NCBI RefSeq assembly: GCF_902459525.1
Contig: NZ_LR699166.1
Span: 2,430,501-2,494,500 of the forward strand
Origin: Sideroxydans sp. CL21
GTDB lineage: Bacteria > Pseudomonadota > Gammaproteobacteria > Burkholderiales > Gallionellaceae
Direction: 5' to 3'
Length of the DNA stretch: 64,000 bases
The position numbers and the translations under genes are program-made. This document shows positions 18,092 to 28,762 of the stretch, one piece after another. Position 1 is the first letter of the stretch, and every line of letters starts with the position of its first letter. The notes under the pieces are model-generated. The model saw only the letters and a list, made by a program, of their open reading frames with translations, was not told where the DNA came from and ran no database searches.

Positions 18092-18138
18092 TTCACCATC
18101 TTGGTGCCATTAAATTATTAATGCACCACATTGGCGCC
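18092..18138 (-). promoter_or_regulatory. Two NtrC-type enhancer boxes upstream of amt
   Basis: TTCACC-N5-GGTGCC (18092-18108) and TGCACC-N5-GGCGCC (18122-18138) both fit the NtrC dyad TGCACC-N5-GGTGCA with one or two changes each. Their centres are 30 bp apart (three helical turns, same face) and they lie about 65-125 bp upstream of the sigma-54 promoter, the standard enhancer geometry. Confidence 0.8.
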
Positions 18139-18141
18139 TTA

Positions 18142-18693
18142 CTATGGTGCAGGCCAGCACCCATTTAATGCTTTTTCCAGCCAGAACAGTCCGACGATCG
18201 TTTTGCTATCGGTGATCTTGCCTAGCCGTATCCACTCGATAGCTTCATCCAGGGAAAGTTCGAACACTTCAAGGAATTCCCCCTCGTCCAGCTTGCTGCC
18301 CACATGCTTCAATCCGCGCGCAAGAAAATACTCCATACGCTCGTCGGAATAGCCGATGCACGGCCAGGCTGTGGTGAGATGTATCCATTCGCTCGCCACG
18401 TAGCCGGTCTCTTCCAGCAGTTCGCGCTGGGCGGTGACGAGGATGTCTTCACCGCCGTCGATCTTGCCGGCGGGCAGTTCGATAAATTCGCGATGCAGGG
18501 GATAGCGAAACTGTCGCTCCATTACCAGATTGCCGTTATCCAGCATGGCAAGCATCGCCACGGCGCCGGGATGGGTGATGTACTCGCGCGAGCTCTTGCT
18601 GCCGTCCGGCAACAGCACAGTATCCTTGAGTACTTCAATGAAACCGCCGTTGTACATCACTTGGCTATCGAGTTGTTTCTCGGTCAGATCCAT
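18142..18693 (-). CDS. NUDIX hydrolase, ADP-ribose pyrophosphatase type
   Basis: 183 residues. The NUDIX box is complete: G-x5-E-x7-REL-x-EE-x-GY, seen as GKIDGGED followed by AQRELLEETGY. The upstream QFRYPLHREFIELPAGK and downstream PCIGYSDERMEYFLA fit the ADP-ribose/nucleoside-diphosphate-sugar pyrophosphatase branch (NudF-like). ATG at 18693 is chosen because AGGAG lies 8 bases before it; an ATG at 18699 is too close to that site. It lies directly behind nuoN on the same strand, an arrangement also common in other betaproteobacteria. Exact substrate is unknown. Confidence 0.86.
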   Translation of the reverse strand: MDLTEKQLDSQVMYNGGFIEVLKDTVLLPDGSKSSREYITHPGAVAMLAMLDNGNLVMERQFRYPLHREFIELPAGKIDGGEDILVTAQRELLEETGYVASEWIHLTTAWPCIGYSDERMEYFLARGLKHVGSKLDEGEFLEVFELSLDEAIEWIRLGKITDSKTIVGLFWLEKALNGCWPAP

Positions 18694-18711
18694 ATTCATT
18701 CTCCTCAAACG

Positions 18712-18737
18712 AACACTCCCGCCGTGGCGGGAGTGTT
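18712..18737 (-). terminator. Hairpin between nuoN and the NUDIX gene
   Basis: AACACTCCCGCC (18712-18723) and its exact complement (18726-18737) form a 12-bp GC-rich stem 20 bp after the nuoN stop. On the minus strand only a weak T-rich stretch follows, so read-through into the NUDIX gene, whose ribosome site begins about 10 bp later, is likely. It may act as an attenuating terminator or mRNA 3'-end stabiliser for the nuo transcript. Confidence 0.6.
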
Positions 18738-18757
18738 TATTCAAAACATGTTATCAA

Positions 18758-20206
18758 TCAGTGCAGCAACGATTGCTGCACCGAGACGGCACACACAGAC
18801 ATCAGTGTATTGGGTAGCATGCCAAGTGCCAGCACCGCCAATCCGTTGATGGAAATGAGCAGGCTGCTGTCCGGCTGGATGTAGAGTTTCTCGTGGCTCT
18901 CCGGCGCGTCGAAATACATCAGCTTGACGATACGCAGGTAGTAGAAGGCACCGATCAGCGAGAACAGCACAGCCATCACGACCAGCGGGAGATGTCCGGT
19001 CTGAACTGCCGCGTTCAGCACTGAGAACTTGGCGTAGAACCCGACCGTCGGCGGTACACCGGCCATGGAGAACATCAGCAGCAGCATCATGAACGCAAGC
19101 CACGGGCTGCGCTGGTTGAGTCCCTTGAAGTCGTTGAGATTGTCCGCCTCGAAACCTTCGCGCGACAACAGCATGATCATGCCGAAACCGCCCAGGCTCA
19201 TCAGCACATAGACCACAGCATAGAACATGGAGGAACCGTAACCTTCAAGCGTTCCGCTCAACACGCCGATGAGCAGGAAACCCATGTGGGCGATGGTCGA
19301 ATACGCGAACATGCGCTTGAGGTTGGTCTGCGCGATGGCGGTGATATTCCCCACGGCCATCGACAGCACGGCCAGGATCATCAACATCCCGGACCAGTCG
19401 ATCATCAGCGGTTGCAGCGCTTCTACCAGAAGGCGCATGATGAAAGCGAAGGCCGCCAGTTTGGGTGCGGAGCCGATGAACATCGTCATCGCGGTAGGCG
19501 CGCCCTGATATACATCGGGCACCCACATATGGAAGGGAACAGCGCCAATCTTGAACGCCAATCCTGCCACGATGAAGGCCAGGCCGAACACAAGCAGCGC
19601 CTTGTTCGCCGTGCCCTGGTGTATGACTTCGGCAATGCGGTTCACATCCAGCGAGCCGGTCGCGCCATAAAGCATGGACATGCCATAGAGCAGGAAACCG
19701 GAGGCCATCGCGCCGAGGATGAAGTATTTCATCGCCGATTCGGTGGCGACTGCCGAGTCGCGTTGCAAAGCAACCAGGGTATACAGGCTCAATGCAAGCA
19801 CTTCCAAACCGAGATACAGTGAGAGAAAGTTGCTGGCGGATATCATCACCATCATGCCCAGTGTGGCAAACAGGACCAGCGCCAGGAACTCGCCGGTGAA
19901 CAATCCGCGCGCCATCAGATAGCTGCGCGAATACACCAGCATCATGGAGACCGACAGGTAGGTCAGCAGCTTGAGTACGTCCGACATGAGATCATCCACG
20001 AACATATGGTGGAACATATGGACGATGCCGTCCTCATGCGTCGATACTGTGATCAGCGAGCAACCCAGCAAGGTGAGTTGCACCAGCAGGTAAGTGATTG
20101 TCTTGGTTTGATTCACGATGAACAGATCCGCGATGAGGATTGTGCACACCATCACAAGCAGGAATATCTCTGCGTAGGCCGGGGACAGGGAGGAGAGAAG
20201 ATTCAT
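18758..20206 (-). CDS. nuoN: NADH-quinone oxidoreductase subunit N
   Basis: 482 residues, about 14 membrane helices, an antiporter-like subunit of complex I. The proton-antiporter core is visible as [40 protein letters not shown] with the conserved Lys/His, and [16 protein letters not shown] in TM-helix order. It belongs to the membrane arm and takes part in proton translocation. It is the last nuo gene, 7 bp behind nuoM. Confidence 0.96.
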   Translation of the reverse strand: MNLLSSLSPAYAEIFLLVMVCTILIADLFIVNQTKTITYLLVQLTLLGCSLITVSTHEDGIVHMFHHMFVDDLMSDVLKLLTYLSVSMMLVYSRSYLMARGLFTGEFLALVLFATLGMMVMISASNFLSLYLGLEVLALSLYTLVALQRDSAVATESAMKYFILGAMASGFLLYGMSMLYGATGSLDVNRIAEVIHQGTANKALLVFGLAFIVAGLAFKIGAVPFHMWVPDVYQGAPTAMTMFIGSAPKLAAFAFIMRLLVEALQPLMIDWSGMLMILAVLSMAVGNITAIAQTNLKRMFAYSTIAHMGFLLIGVLSGTLEGYGSSMFYAVVYVLMSLGGFGMIMLLSREGFEADNLNDFKGLNQRSPWLAFMMLLLMFSMAGVPPTVGFYAKFSVLNAAVQTGHLPLVVMAVLFSLIGAFYYLRIVKLMYFDAPESHEKLYIQPDSSLLISINGLAVLALGMLPNTLMSVCAVSVQQSLLH

Positions 20207-20213
20207 GTTTTCC

Positions 20214-21707
20214 TCAATTCAAAACTTTGGGAGTAGCCAGATGCACCAGCAGATCGTTCACCGTTGTATGCATGATGTCGGCGAACGGCAAGGGATACAA
20301 ACCCATGCCCAACACAGCGACCGTCAGCAAGACGAAGACGAGTTTCTCGCGCCCCCCGATGTCGCGCAGGTGTGCGACATGGTCGTTGGTAATGGCACCG
20401 AAAATCACGCGCTTGTACATCCATAGCGTATAGGCCGCGCCAAAGATCAGTGTGCTGGCCGCGAGGAAGGCATACCAGAAGTTGGCTTTCACCGCCCCCA
20501 TGATCACCATGAATTCACCCACGAATCCGCTGGTGCCCGGCAAACCGCTGTTGGCCATGGAAAACAGCATGAAGAATGCGGCGAATATCGGCATTTTCTT
20601 TGCGACACCACCGTAATCGACGATCTGGCGCGAGTGCACGCGGTCATACAACACGCCGATACACAGGAACAGCGCGCCCGCCACGAATCCGTGCGAGATC
20701 ATCTGCAACAATGCGCCTTCCATCCCGTAGGCATTGAAAATGAAAAAGCCCAGGGTAACGAAACCCATGTGCGAAATGGAAGAATAAGCAACCAGCTTCT
20801 TCATGTCCGACTGGGTGAGCGCAACCAGTCCGATATATACCACCGCAATCAGCGACAGCGTGATCATCACCGGTGCCAGATAGTGGCTGGCATCCGGCAC
20901 AATGGGCAGGGAGAAACGAATAAAGCCGTAAGCACCGACTTTCAGCATGATCGCTGCCAGCACGACGGAACCGCCGGTAGGTGCTTCAACGTGGGCATCC
21001 GGCAACCAGGTGTGTACCGGAAACATCGGCACTTTCACCGAGAACGCCATGAAGAAGGCGATGAATACCAGAATCTGTGCGGTCATCGATGGCATGGCCA
21101 TACGGTGGAAGTCCAGAATCTCGAAACTGCCGCCGGACTGATGGTACAGATAAAGCAAAGCAACCAGCATCAACAACGAGCCGAGCAAGGTGTAGAGAAA
21201 AAACTTGAGTGCGGCATACACGCGGTTAGGTCCGCCCCACACGCCGATGATGATGAACATCGGAATCAGCATCGCTTCCCAGAACACGTAGAACAGCATC
21301 GCATCCAGCGCGACGAACACGCCATTGACCAAACCGGACATGATCAGGAACGCCGCCATGTATTGCGACACGCGCTTTTCGATGACCTTCCAGCCGGCAA
21401 TTACTACCAGCGGCGTGAAAAAACTGTTGAGCAGAACGAACAATACCGAGATGCCGTCCACGCCAAGGTGGTAATGAATGTTGAAACGCGCGACCCAGTC
21501 TTTCATTTCGACGAACTGCATGTCACTGGTCATGCGGTCGAATCCGGTATATAGCGGGATCGTAATCAGGAAGCTCAGGATTGCGCCAACCAAAGCGATG
21601 GTACGCGCCATTTTTGCATTGCGGTCGTTGCCGGTAGCCAACACCAGCAAACCGAAAAGGATGGGCAACCAAATGGCAGCGCTTAACAGTGGATATCCGA
21701 AAATCAT
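20214..21707 (-). CDS. nuoM: NADH-quinone oxidoreductase subunit M
   Basis: 497 residues, about 14 membrane helices, the second antiporter-like subunit. Recognisable blocks are the conserved glutamate helix [39 protein letters not shown] and [16 protein letters not shown]. It lies between nuoL (32 bp) and nuoN (7 bp) in the usual order. Length and motifs are normal and there is no sign of damage. Confidence 0.96.
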   Translation of the reverse strand: MIFGYPLLSAAIWLPILFGLLVLATGNDRNAKMARTIALVGAILSFLITIPLYTGFDRMTSDMQFVEMKDWVARFNIHYHLGVDGISVLFVLLNSFFTPLVVIAGWKVIEKRVSQYMAAFLIMSGLVNGVFVALDAMLFYVFWEAMLIPMFIIIGVWGGPNRVYAALKFFLYTLLGSLLMLVALLYLYHQSGGSFEILDFHRMAMPSMTAQILVFIAFFMAFSVKVPMFPVHTWLPDAHVEAPTGGSVVLAAIMLKVGAYGFIRFSLPIVPDASHYLAPVMITLSLIAVVYIGLVALTQSDMKKLVAYSSISHMGFVTLGFFIFNAYGMEGALLQMISHGFVAGALFLCIGVLYDRVHSRQIVDYGGVAKKMPIFAAFFMLFSMANSGLPGTSGFVGEFMVIMGAVKANFWYAFLAASTLIFGAAYTLWMYKRVIFGAITNDHVAHLRDIGGREKLVFVLLTVAVLGMGLYPLPFADIMHTTVNDLLVHLATPKVLN

Positions 21708-21739
21708 GCTTGTTCCTTCAGCTCTTCTCTAGTGTTGCC

Positions 21740-23746
21740 TTATTCGAACCATGTCCGCACTGTCAGCAGTGCGGAAACGCCGATGATCATCCAGAATGCG
21801 TAGTGATAGACATAGCCGGTCTGGAAACCGCGTAGCACGCCGGAGAACATGCCAACCACTTTGGCCGAGCCGTTCACGAAGAATCCGTCGATCAGTTTCA
21901 CGTCGCCGAACTTCCACAACAGGCGGCTTGCACCGCGTGCGCCGCCCGCGAAGAACCAATCGTTGAAGATGTCGCAGTAGTATTTTTTGTCCAGCAACGT
22001 ATAAATTGCTGAAAACCTCTGCTTGATCGCCGCTGGAATATCGGGGCGCTTCAGATACATGAACCATGCGCTCCCTGCTCCCGCCAATGCAAGCCAGAAC
22101 GGCAAGGAAACCAGTGCATGCAGCGCCATGGCAAAAGCACCGTGGAACTCTTCACGCATCTCAACCAGCGCATGATGGTTGGAGCCGATATAGATGGCAT
22201 CAAGGAAATAATCGCCGAACAACATCGGTTCTATCGTGATGAAGCCGATCAATACGGACGGGATGGCAAGCAATATCAGCGGCAACGTCACTACCCACGA
22301 CGTTTCGTGCGGTTTTTGTCCCGGTGCCAGACCGTGATGTTCGTCGTGGCTATGGCTGTCATGACCATGATGTTCTTTGCCAAAACGCTCCTCGCCATGG
22401 AACACGAGGAAGTACATGCGGAAGGAATAGAAGGCAGTGACGAACACCCCCGCCACTACGGCAAAATAAGCAAATCCGGAACCGAACAAGGTCGACTTGC
22501 CGACTGCTTCGATGATGCTGTCCTTGGAATAAAAGCCGGAGAAGAACGGTGTCCCGATCAATGCCAATGAACCGATCAACGAAGTGATCCAGGTGATCGG
22601 CATGTATTTGCGCAGACCACCCATGTTGCGTATGTCCTGATCGTGGTGCATGGCCATGATGACCGAGCCTGCAGCCAGGAACAGCAGCGCCTTGAAGAAG
22701 GCGTGCGTCATCAGGTGGAATACAGCGGCGGAATACGCCGATGCACCGAGCGCCACAGTCATGTAACCGAGTTGCGAAAGGGTGGAGTATGCGACCACGC
22801 GTTTGATGTCGTTCTGGATGATGCCGAGAAAGCCCATGAACAGCGCGGTGATCGCGCCGATGATCATCACGAAGGACAAGGCCGTATCGGACAGCTCGAA
22901 CAGCGGCGACATGCGCGCCACCATGAAGATACCGGCGGTCACCATGGTCGCCGCGTGAATCAGGGCGGAGATCGGGGTCGGGCCTTCCATCGAATCGGGC
23001 AGCCACACATGCAAGGGAAACTGCGCGCTCTTGCCCATCGCGCCGATGAACAGCAGGATGCAGATTGCGGTCAGCAGCCCCACCGAGATACCGGGGATGG
23101 GCGCCATATCGTTGACATAATTGTGCGCATTGGCGAAGACGGACTGGTAGTCCAGCGTACCGAACACCCTCAGTACCAATCCGATGCCGAGCAGGAAACC
23201 GAAGTCGCCGACGCGGTTGACCAGGAACGCCTTCAGGTTGGCGTAGATCGCCGTGGGGCGTGTGTACCAGAAGCCGATCAGCAAATAGGACACCAGGCCC
23301 ACCGCTTCCCAGCCGAAGAACAGCTGCATGAAGTTGTTGGCCATCACCAGCATCAGCATGGAGAAGGTGAACAGCGAAATGTAGCTGAAGAAACGCTGGT
23401 AGCCGGCATCTTCTGCCATGTATCCGATGGTGTAGATGTGCACCATGAGCGAGACGAAGGTCACGACCAGCATCATCATCACGGTCAACCGGTCGATCAG
23501 GAATCCGACTTCGAAGCTGGTAATGTCGGAAGACATCCACTTGTACACCGTGCCGTTGAACAAGTGGCCTGCCATCACATCCTGGTAGATCGCCAGCGAG
23601 GCAAAGAATGACACGGCGACCAGCGCGATCGTGATCCGGTGAGACCACGCACGCCCCAGCACGTTGCCGAACAGTCCGGCAGCAAGGGCGCCGACCAGCG
23701 GGGCCAGGGGAACCAGTAAATATAGACTCTGCATTTCCATGCGCAT
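21740..23746 (-). CDS. nuoL: NADH-quinone oxidoreductase subunit L
   Basis: About 668 residues, the distal antiporter-like subunit with its long C-terminal lateral helix. Core motifs are FFGWEAVGLVSYLLIGFW, SAQFPLHVWLPDSMEGPTP and IKRVVAYSTLSQLGYM. A His/Asp-rich cytosolic loop lies around residue 465 (EHHGHDSHSHDEHHG). ATG at 23746 shares one base with the nuoK stop. ATGs at 23740 and 23734 in frame are alternatives, and AAAGG is spaced best for 23740. Confidence 0.95.
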   Translation of the reverse strand: MRMEMQSLYLLVPLAPLVGALAAGLFGNVLGRAWSHRITIALVAVSFFASLAIYQDVMAGHLFNGTVYKWMSSDITSFEVGFLIDRLTVMMMLVVTFVSLMVHIYTIGYMAEDAGYQRFFSYISLFTFSMLMLVMANNFMQLFFGWEAVGLVSYLLIGFWYTRPTAIYANLKAFLVNRVGDFGFLLGIGLVLRVFGTLDYQSVFANAHNYVNDMAPIPGISVGLLTAICILLFIGAMGKSAQFPLHVWLPDSMEGPTPISALIHAATMVTAGIFMVARMSPLFELSDTALSFVMIIGAITALFMGFLGIIQNDIKRVVAYSTLSQLGYMTVALGASAYSAAVFHLMTHAFFKALLFLAAGSVIMAMHHDQDIRNMGGLRKYMPITWITSLIGSLALIGTPFFSGFYSKDSIIEAVGKSTLFGSGFAYFAVVAGVFVTAFYSFRMYFLVFHGEERFGKEHHGHDSHSHDEHHGLAPGQKPHETSWVVTLPLILLAIPSVLIGFITIEPMLFGDYFLDAIYIGSNHHALVEMREEFHGAFAMALHALVSLPFWLALAGAGSAWFMYLKRPDIPAAIKQRFSAIYTLLDKKYYCDIFNDWFFAGGARGASRLLWKFGDVKLIDGFFVNGSAKVVGMFSGVLRGFQTGYVYHYAFWMIIGVSALLTVRTWFE

Positions 23747-24057
23747 CAACCTTTCAAGCTGCCGAGTTCATCCACATTGATAGTGTGCAGGTTACGGAAC
23801 AGCACCACCAGGATTGCCAGACCGATGGCCGCTTCTGCCGCCGCCACGGTGAGGATAAAGAATACGAACACCTGACCCGCCGGATCGTTCAGGTAATGGG
23901 AGAAGGCGATGAAATTGGTGTTCACCGCCAGCAACATCAACTCGATCGCCATCAGCAGCACGATCAGGTTCTTGCGGTTCAGGAAGATGCCAACCACGCT
24001 GATGGCGAACAGCACTGCGCTCAACACCAGATAATGCGACAGACCCAGATTCAACAT
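23746..24057 (-). CDS. nuoK: NADH-quinone oxidoreductase subunit K
   Basis: 103 residues with three membrane helices, the MrpC/NuoK fold. The two functional glutamates lie in the membrane segments [12 protein letters not shown] and [13 protein letters not shown]. It is part of the proton path next to NuoJ and NuoA. It lies 15 bp behind nuoJ and overlaps nuoL by one base. Confidence 0.96.
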   Translation of the reverse strand: MLNLGLSHYLVLSAVLFAISVVGIFLNRKNLIVLLMAIELMLLAVNTNFIAFSHYLNDPAGQVFVFFILTVAAAEAAIGLAILVVLFRNLHTINVDELGSLKG

Positions 24058-24072
24058 ATTCCCCCCTTTGCT

Positions 24073-24723
24073 TTAATCTGCAGTATGGCCGTTCGGCAGC
24101 GCGGCCGAGCTTTTCTCCGTACCCGCTTTGTGTGCGGACGGTACGGAAACGATGCGCACTCGATCCTGCCTTCTAACCTTGATCTGCTCGCCGATGTTCT
24201 GCCTCTTGGTATCGCGACGTTTGCGCAAAGTCAGCGCGATCGCGGCGATCATCGCTATCAGCAAAAGCACCGCTGCCAGCTCGAAGGGATAGACATAATC
24301 GGTATAGATCAGACGGCCCAATTCTTTGGTATTGCTGTAATCGGCGGCATGTTTGACGGCGGTCATCCCGGCGGAGGTTTCTTTCGCTCCCAGCACCCAC
24401 ACCATCTGCACCCCGATCAGTCCCGCAAGCAAGAGTCCCACCGGCAGCCAGCGCCAGAAACCCAGGCGCAACTTCTCGATATTGATATCCAGCATCATCA
24501 CCACAAACAGGAACAACACCATCACCGCGCCGACATACACCAGCACCAGCGCAATGGCGAGGAACTCGGCCTCAAGCAACATCCAGATGCCCGCGCAGCT
24601 GATAAAGGCCAGCACCAGAAACAACACTGCATGCAGCGGGTTGCGCGAGGTGATCACGCGCAGCGCCGCGAAGACGGTCACGGCGGCAAACAGGTAGAAC
24701 AATGTCTCGACATTCATCATCAA
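24073..24723 (-). CDS. nuoJ: NADH-quinone oxidoreductase subunit J
   Basis: 216 residues with five membrane helices (to about residue 165) including VYVGAVMVLFLFVVMML, the conserved third helix of NuoJ. The C-terminal 50 residues are a charged cytosolic tail (KRRDTKRQNIGEQIKVRRQD) that is longer than in E. coli but usual for betaproteobacteria. It is separated from nuoI by 109 bp, the widest gap in the operon, which holds an inverted repeat. Confidence 0.95.
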   Translation of the reverse strand: MMMNVETLFYLFAAVTVFAALRVITSRNPLHAVLFLVLAFISCAGIWMLLEAEFLAIALVLVYVGAVMVLFLFVVMMLDINIEKLRLGFWRWLPVGLLLAGLIGVQMVWVLGAKETSAGMTAVKHAADYSNTKELGRLIYTDYVYPFELAAVLLLIAMIAAIALTLRKRRDTKRQNIGEQIKVRRQDRVRIVSVPSAHKAGTEKSSAALPNGHTAD

Positions 24724-24759
24724 TAAGCCCTTTAATGGTTCTGGGAAGGGGGAAGGGTA

Positions 24760-24820
24760 AAGGGAGAAGGGTGTGACCCCGGCACCACTTTGCGTCTTTC
24801 GTTTTTCACCCTTCTCCCTT
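24760..24820. repeat. 14-bp inverted repeat between nuoI and nuoJ
   Basis: AAGGGAGAAGGGTG (24760-24773) and its exact complement (24807-24820) face each other across 33 bp. The arms are purine/pyrimidine-pure, and further GGGAAGGG-type and CCCTTATCCC-type blocks extend on both sides. It fills most of the only wide gap in the nuo operon. It looks like a small inserted intergenic repeat and could also act as an mRNA processing hairpin. Confidence 0.6.
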
Positions 24821-24832
24821 CCCTCTTATCCC

Positions 24833-25321
24833 TTATCTGTATTTGGCATCGGCAGCCCGATCCTTGGCGATCTGCGCTTCATATTTGTCGCCCACTGCCA
24901 GCAGCATGGGCTTGGTGTAATACAGGTCGCCGCGCTTCTCGCCGTGGTACTCGTATATGCGCGTTTCGACGATCGCATCCACCGGGCAGGATTCTTCGCA
25001 GAAGCCGCAGAAAATGCATTTGACCAGGTCGATATCGTATTGCGTAGTGCGGCGCGTACCGTCTTCACGCTCGGCCACTTCAATCTTGATGGCAAGTGCC
25101 GGACATACGGCTTCGCACAGTTTGCAGCCGATGCAGCGCTCCTCGCCATTGGGATAGCGGCGTTGCGCGTGCAAACCGCGGAAGCGGAAACTTTGCGGCG
25201 TCTTTTCCTCCGGATACTCCACGGTGATATGGCGCGCGAAAAAATAATGCCCGGTCACCGAGAAACCCTTGAGGAACTCGAGCAGCAAAAAACTCTTGAA
25301 AAAATTAATGAGGTTTTTCAT
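24833..25321 (-). CDS. nuoI: NADH-quinone oxidoreductase subunit I
   Basis: 162 residues. Two 4Fe-4S ferredoxin motifs are intact: [16 protein letters not shown] and [16 protein letters not shown]. They carry clusters N6a and N6b that pass electrons from NuoG to NuoB. An amphipathic N-terminal helix anchors it at the membrane surface. It is 17 bp behind nuoH. Confidence 0.97.
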   Translation of the reverse strand: MKNLINFFKSFLLLEFLKGFSVTGHYFFARHITVEYPEEKTPQSFRFRGLHAQRRYPNGEERCIGCKLCEAVCPALAIKIEVAEREDGTRRTTQYDIDLVKCIFCGFCEESCPVDAIVETRIYEYHGEKRGDLYYTKPMLLAVGDKYEAQIAKDRAADAKYR

Positions 25322-25338
25322 TTTCTATCCTCGCTTGC

Positions 25339-26439
25339 TTACCACAACCAATACGGCGTCTGCATCCACGCGGCCACCACGACCACCCAGACCAGCGTGA
25401 GGGGGATGAATACTTTCCAGCCCAGGCGCATCAGCTGGTCGTAGCGATAGCGCGGGAACGTCGCGCGGAACCACAGGAACATGAACATGAAGACGAACAT
25501 CTTGCCGATCATCCAGAACAAGCCGGGAATATGATCGGTGAACTCACCCAATACCGGCCAGTTATGGAACGGATTGAGCCAGCCGCCAAGGAACAATACG
25601 GTGGCCAACGCCGCGATCAATATCATGTTGGCGTATTCGGCCAGGAAGAAGATCGCAAAGCCCATGCCGGAATATTCCACGTGGAAACCGGCCACAATTT
25701 CGGACTCCCCTTCTGCCATGTCGAACGGTGCGCGGTTGGTCTCGGCCACACCCGCAATGAAATACACCACGAACATCGGGAACAGCGGAATGAAATACCA
25801 GTGGAACAGACCGTAGCCGCCGCCCTGCCCGCGCACGATATCACCCAGATTCATGCTCTGTGCAGCCAGCAACACACACACCAATGCAAAGCCCATGGCC
25901 AGCTCATACGAAACGATCTGTGCGGCGGAACGCAAGGCGCCGAGGAAGGCATATTTGGAGTTGGACGACCAACCGGCGATGATGATGCCGTACACGCCAA
26001 GCGAGGTCATCGTCAGCAGGTAGAGCAATCCCGCATTCACGTTCGCCAGAGTCAATTCATCGCCGAAAGGCACGACTGCCCATGCCGCCAGTGCAGTCGA
26101 AAGCGACAATACCGGCGCCAACAGGAACAGGAATTTGTTGGCGCGGGTCGGAATGATGATTTCCTTGCACAACAACTTGACGCCATCCGCAATCGGTTGC
26201 AACAGCCCCCACCAGCCCACACGGTTGGGGCCGGGCCGTACCTGCATGAAACCCAACACCTTGCGCTCGGCCAACGTGAAGTAAGCCACGCCGATCATGA
26301 CGGGCGCAACGATGGCGACTATCTTCACCACCGTCCATATCACCGGCCACACCGGCCCGATGTAGCTCCACAATACATCCCAGAGTCCGAACTGGTTCCA
26401 GAACCATTGAAAGAATTGCAGGATCTGGGCTTCCATCAT
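25339..26439 (-). CDS. nuoH: NADH-quinone oxidoreductase subunit H
   Basis: 366 residues, about eight to nine membrane helices, the subunit that builds the quinone chamber with NuoB and NuoD. The signature [20 protein letters not shown] (first loop) and [20 protein letters not shown] are both complete. The start overlaps the nuoG stop by 4 bp. Confidence 0.96.
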   Translation of the reverse strand: MMEAQILQFFQWFWNQFGLWDVLWSYIGPVWPVIWTVVKIVAIVAPVMIGVAYFTLAERKVLGFMQVRPGPNRVGWWGLLQPIADGVKLLCKEIIIPTRANKFLFLLAPVLSLSTALAAWAVVPFGDELTLANVNAGLLYLLTMTSLGVYGIIIAGWSSNSKYAFLGALRSAAQIVSYELAMGFALVCVLLAAQSMNLGDIVRGQGGGYGLFHWYFIPLFPMFVVYFIAGVAETNRAPFDMAEGESEIVAGFHVEYSGMGFAIFFLAEYANMILIAALATVLFLGGWLNPFHNWPVLGEFTDHIPGLFWMIGKMFVFMFMFLWFRATFPRYRYDQLMRLGWKVFIPLTLVWVVVVAAWMQTPYWLW

Positions 26440-28742
26440 GCACGCTCCACGGTAATCGTTCCAAACATCGCACCCAGCGCCGCAGTCGCGGCGTGGCCCG
26501 CCGCCACACGCACCACGCCCCTGGGCAATTTATCGTCCGCAGCAGCCACCAGGTTTGCACTACCCAGCCCCTGGCTGATCTTGACGGTTGTACCGGCTTG
26601 TACGCCAAGTTTCTTCAGTTCGTCACTATGCAGCCATGCCTGCGGCATTGCAGCATCCGCAGTGGCTTGCAGGGGGGCGGAACGGCGCACGACGGCATCC
26701 GTCGCGTAGATCGGCACGTCGCTCACGCGCTGCAGGCCATTTGCGGCCGGTGCAACTTTGACCTCGACTCCGCCGATGGCATTGTTCAATTTGGCGGCAA
26801 CATCTATATCTTTCAGTGCTTCGTCGCGCACCGCTTCCGATGTGTCCTGATCGAAACCTTCCACCTTCAGCAGATTGCCCAGCACGCGCAACACCTTCCA
26901 CGCCGGACGCGCTTCGCCCAGCGGCTTGACTGCTCCCTTGAAACTTTGCACGCGGCCTTCGCTGCTGACAAAAGTGCCTGATGTCTCGGTGAACGGCGCG
27001 ATGGGCAGCAGCACGTCGGCGTATTCCGTTGCACGGTGCTTGTAGGCAGACAGCACGATCACGGTGTCGGCAGACTTGATAGCTCCGATGGCTTGTTGCG
27101 GGTCGGCACAATCCAGCTCCGGCTCCACGTTCAGCAATATATAAGCCTTGCGCGGTGATGCCAGCATGGAAGCCGCATTCAATCCTTTGGCGCCAGGCGT
27201 GGCTTGCGCCAGATATCCGCCGACGCTGTTCGCAGCTTCGCCGAGGAAACCGAACTTGCCGTTGCTCAGTGCCGCGATCTGTTGCGCCAATGCCTGCAGT
27301 TGTGCAGCTTGCGGATGCTGTTGCGCGAAATTGCCGAGGAATACAGCCACACGTTGGCCGCTGGCCAAACTCTTGGCAATCGCCCCCGCTTCTCCGCTCG
27401 CGCTCTGACCTTGCTTCTCTGCTGTTAGCGCCTTGGAAACCTGGGTCAACATTTCGACCATGGAATCCGGTGCAACGATGGTCCTGTTCGCCACCTTCAT
27501 TAACAGGTCGTCGTCGGCGGAATGAATGATATTGACTTGCGCACCCTTTTTCACGACCAGCCTTATACGGGCAGCCAGCAAGGGATGATCCTTGCGCAGG
27601 AAGCTGCCGACGATCAGGAAACGATCGGCGCGACTGACATCGGCGACAGACATGCCCAGCCAGGGCGCACCCTGCTGTTTGCCGTCGTTACTGAAATCGG
27701 ATTGGCGCAGGCGGAAATCCACGTTCTGGCTGCCTATGCCGCGCACGAGTTTTTGCAGCAGGTAGAGTTCTTCCAGTGTGGAGTTGGCTGTTGCCAGCGC
27801 CCCAACCTGCTCAGCCCCCGCTTCTTCTGAAATTTGACGCAAACCATTCGCCGCGTATTCCAGCGCGACTTGCCATTCCACTTCCAGCCACTTGCCATCC
27901 TGCTTGATCATCGGCTTGGTCAGGCGGTCACTGGTATTCAGGCCTTCATAGGCGAAACGATCCCTGTCCGACAGCCAGCATTCGTTGATGTCATCATTCT
28001 CGATGGGCAATACGCGCATGACGAGGTTGTTCTTGGTTTGCACCGCAAGTCCCGAACCAAGACTGTCATGCGCGCTCACAGAACGGCGGCGCGACAATTC
28101 CCAGGAACGCGCCTTGTAGCGGAACGGCTTGCTGGTCAATGCGCCAACCGGACACAGGTCGATCATGTTGCCGGACAATTCCGAATTCACGGCACCGGTG
28201 ACGAAGGACATGATCTCGGCGTGCTCGCCGCGGAACGCCTGCCCCAATTCCATCTGACCGCCGATCTCCTGACCGAAACGAACGCAACGGGTACAGTTGA
28301 TACAGCGGCTCATTTCTTCCGCCGACACCAGCGGGCCGATATCCTTGCTCAGCACCATGCGTTTTTCTTCGTGATAGCGGGAATGTCCGCCACCGTATCC
28401 AATCGACATGTCCTGCAGCGTGCACTCGCCGCCCTGGTCGCAGATCGGGCAATCCAGCGGATGATTTATCAGCAGGAATTCCATCACGCCTTTTTGCGCT
28501 TTCACTGCCTGCTCGGAATGTGTGAACACCTTCATGCCTTCGGCCACCGGTGTGGCACAGGCGGGTAACGGCTTCGGCGCCTTCTCCACTTGCACCAGGC
28601 ACATGCGGCAATTGGCAGCGATGGAAAGTTTCTTGTGGTAGCAGAAATGCGGGATGGTGATGCCGGCTGAATGCGCGGCCTCGATCACGGTCGAACCGTT
28701 TTCAGTCTGTATCTGCTTGCCGTCAATTTCAATATTGATCAT
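26436..28742 (-). CDS. nuoG: NADH-quinone oxidoreductase subunit G
   Basis: 768 residues. The N-terminal ferredoxin part has the 2Fe-2S set ([23 protein letters not shown]), a HxxxCxxC-type 4Fe-4S site ([14 protein letters not shown]) and a third cluster site ([14 protein letters not shown]). The rest is the molybdopterin-oxidoreductase-like domain, which is degenerate and without cofactor in complex I. It carries electrons from NuoF/E towards NuoI. It lies 20 bp behind nuoF. Confidence 0.96.
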   Translation of the reverse strand: MINIEIDGKQIQTENGSTVIEAAHSAGITIPHFCYHKKLSIAANCRMCLVQVEKAPKPLPACATPVAEGMKVFTHSEQAVKAQKGVMEFLLINHPLDCPICDQGGECTLQDMSIGYGGGHSRYHEEKRMVLSKDIGPLVSAEEMSRCINCTRCVRFGQEIGGQMELGQAFRGEHAEIMSFVTGAVNSELSGNMIDLCPVGALTSKPFRYKARSWELSRRRSVSAHDSLGSGLAVQTKNNLVMRVLPIENDDINECWLSDRDRFAYEGLNTSDRLTKPMIKQDGKWLEVEWQVALEYAANGLRQISEEAGAEQVGALATANSTLEELYLLQKLVRGIGSQNVDFRLRQSDFSNDGKQQGAPWLGMSVADVSRADRFLIVGSFLRKDHPLLAARIRLVVKKGAQVNIIHSADDDLLMKVANRTIVAPDSMVEMLTQVSKALTAEKQGQSASGEAGAIAKSLASGQRVAVFLGNFAQQHPQAAQLQALAQQIAALSNGKFGFLGEAANSVGGYLAQATPGAKGLNAASMLASPRKAYILLNVEPELDCADPQQAIGAIKSADTVIVLSAYKHRATEYADVLLPIAPFTETSGTFVSSEGRVQSFKGAVKPLGEARPAWKVLRVLGNLLKVEGFDQDTSEAVRDEALKDIDVAAKLNNAIGGVEVKVAPAANGLQRVSDVPIYATDAVVRRSAPLQATADAAMPQAWLHSDELKKLGVQAGTTVKISQGLGSANLVAAADDKLPRGVVRVAAGHAATAALGAMFGTITVERA

Positions 28743-28762
28743 TGCTCACCCGTCCGTCAGCC

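Noticed and set aside
20634-23611. Long plus-strand open frames opposite nuoL and nuoM, rich in His/Gln/Arg
   Set aside because: They are mirror frames of membrane-protein genes with skewed composition and no ribosome sites.
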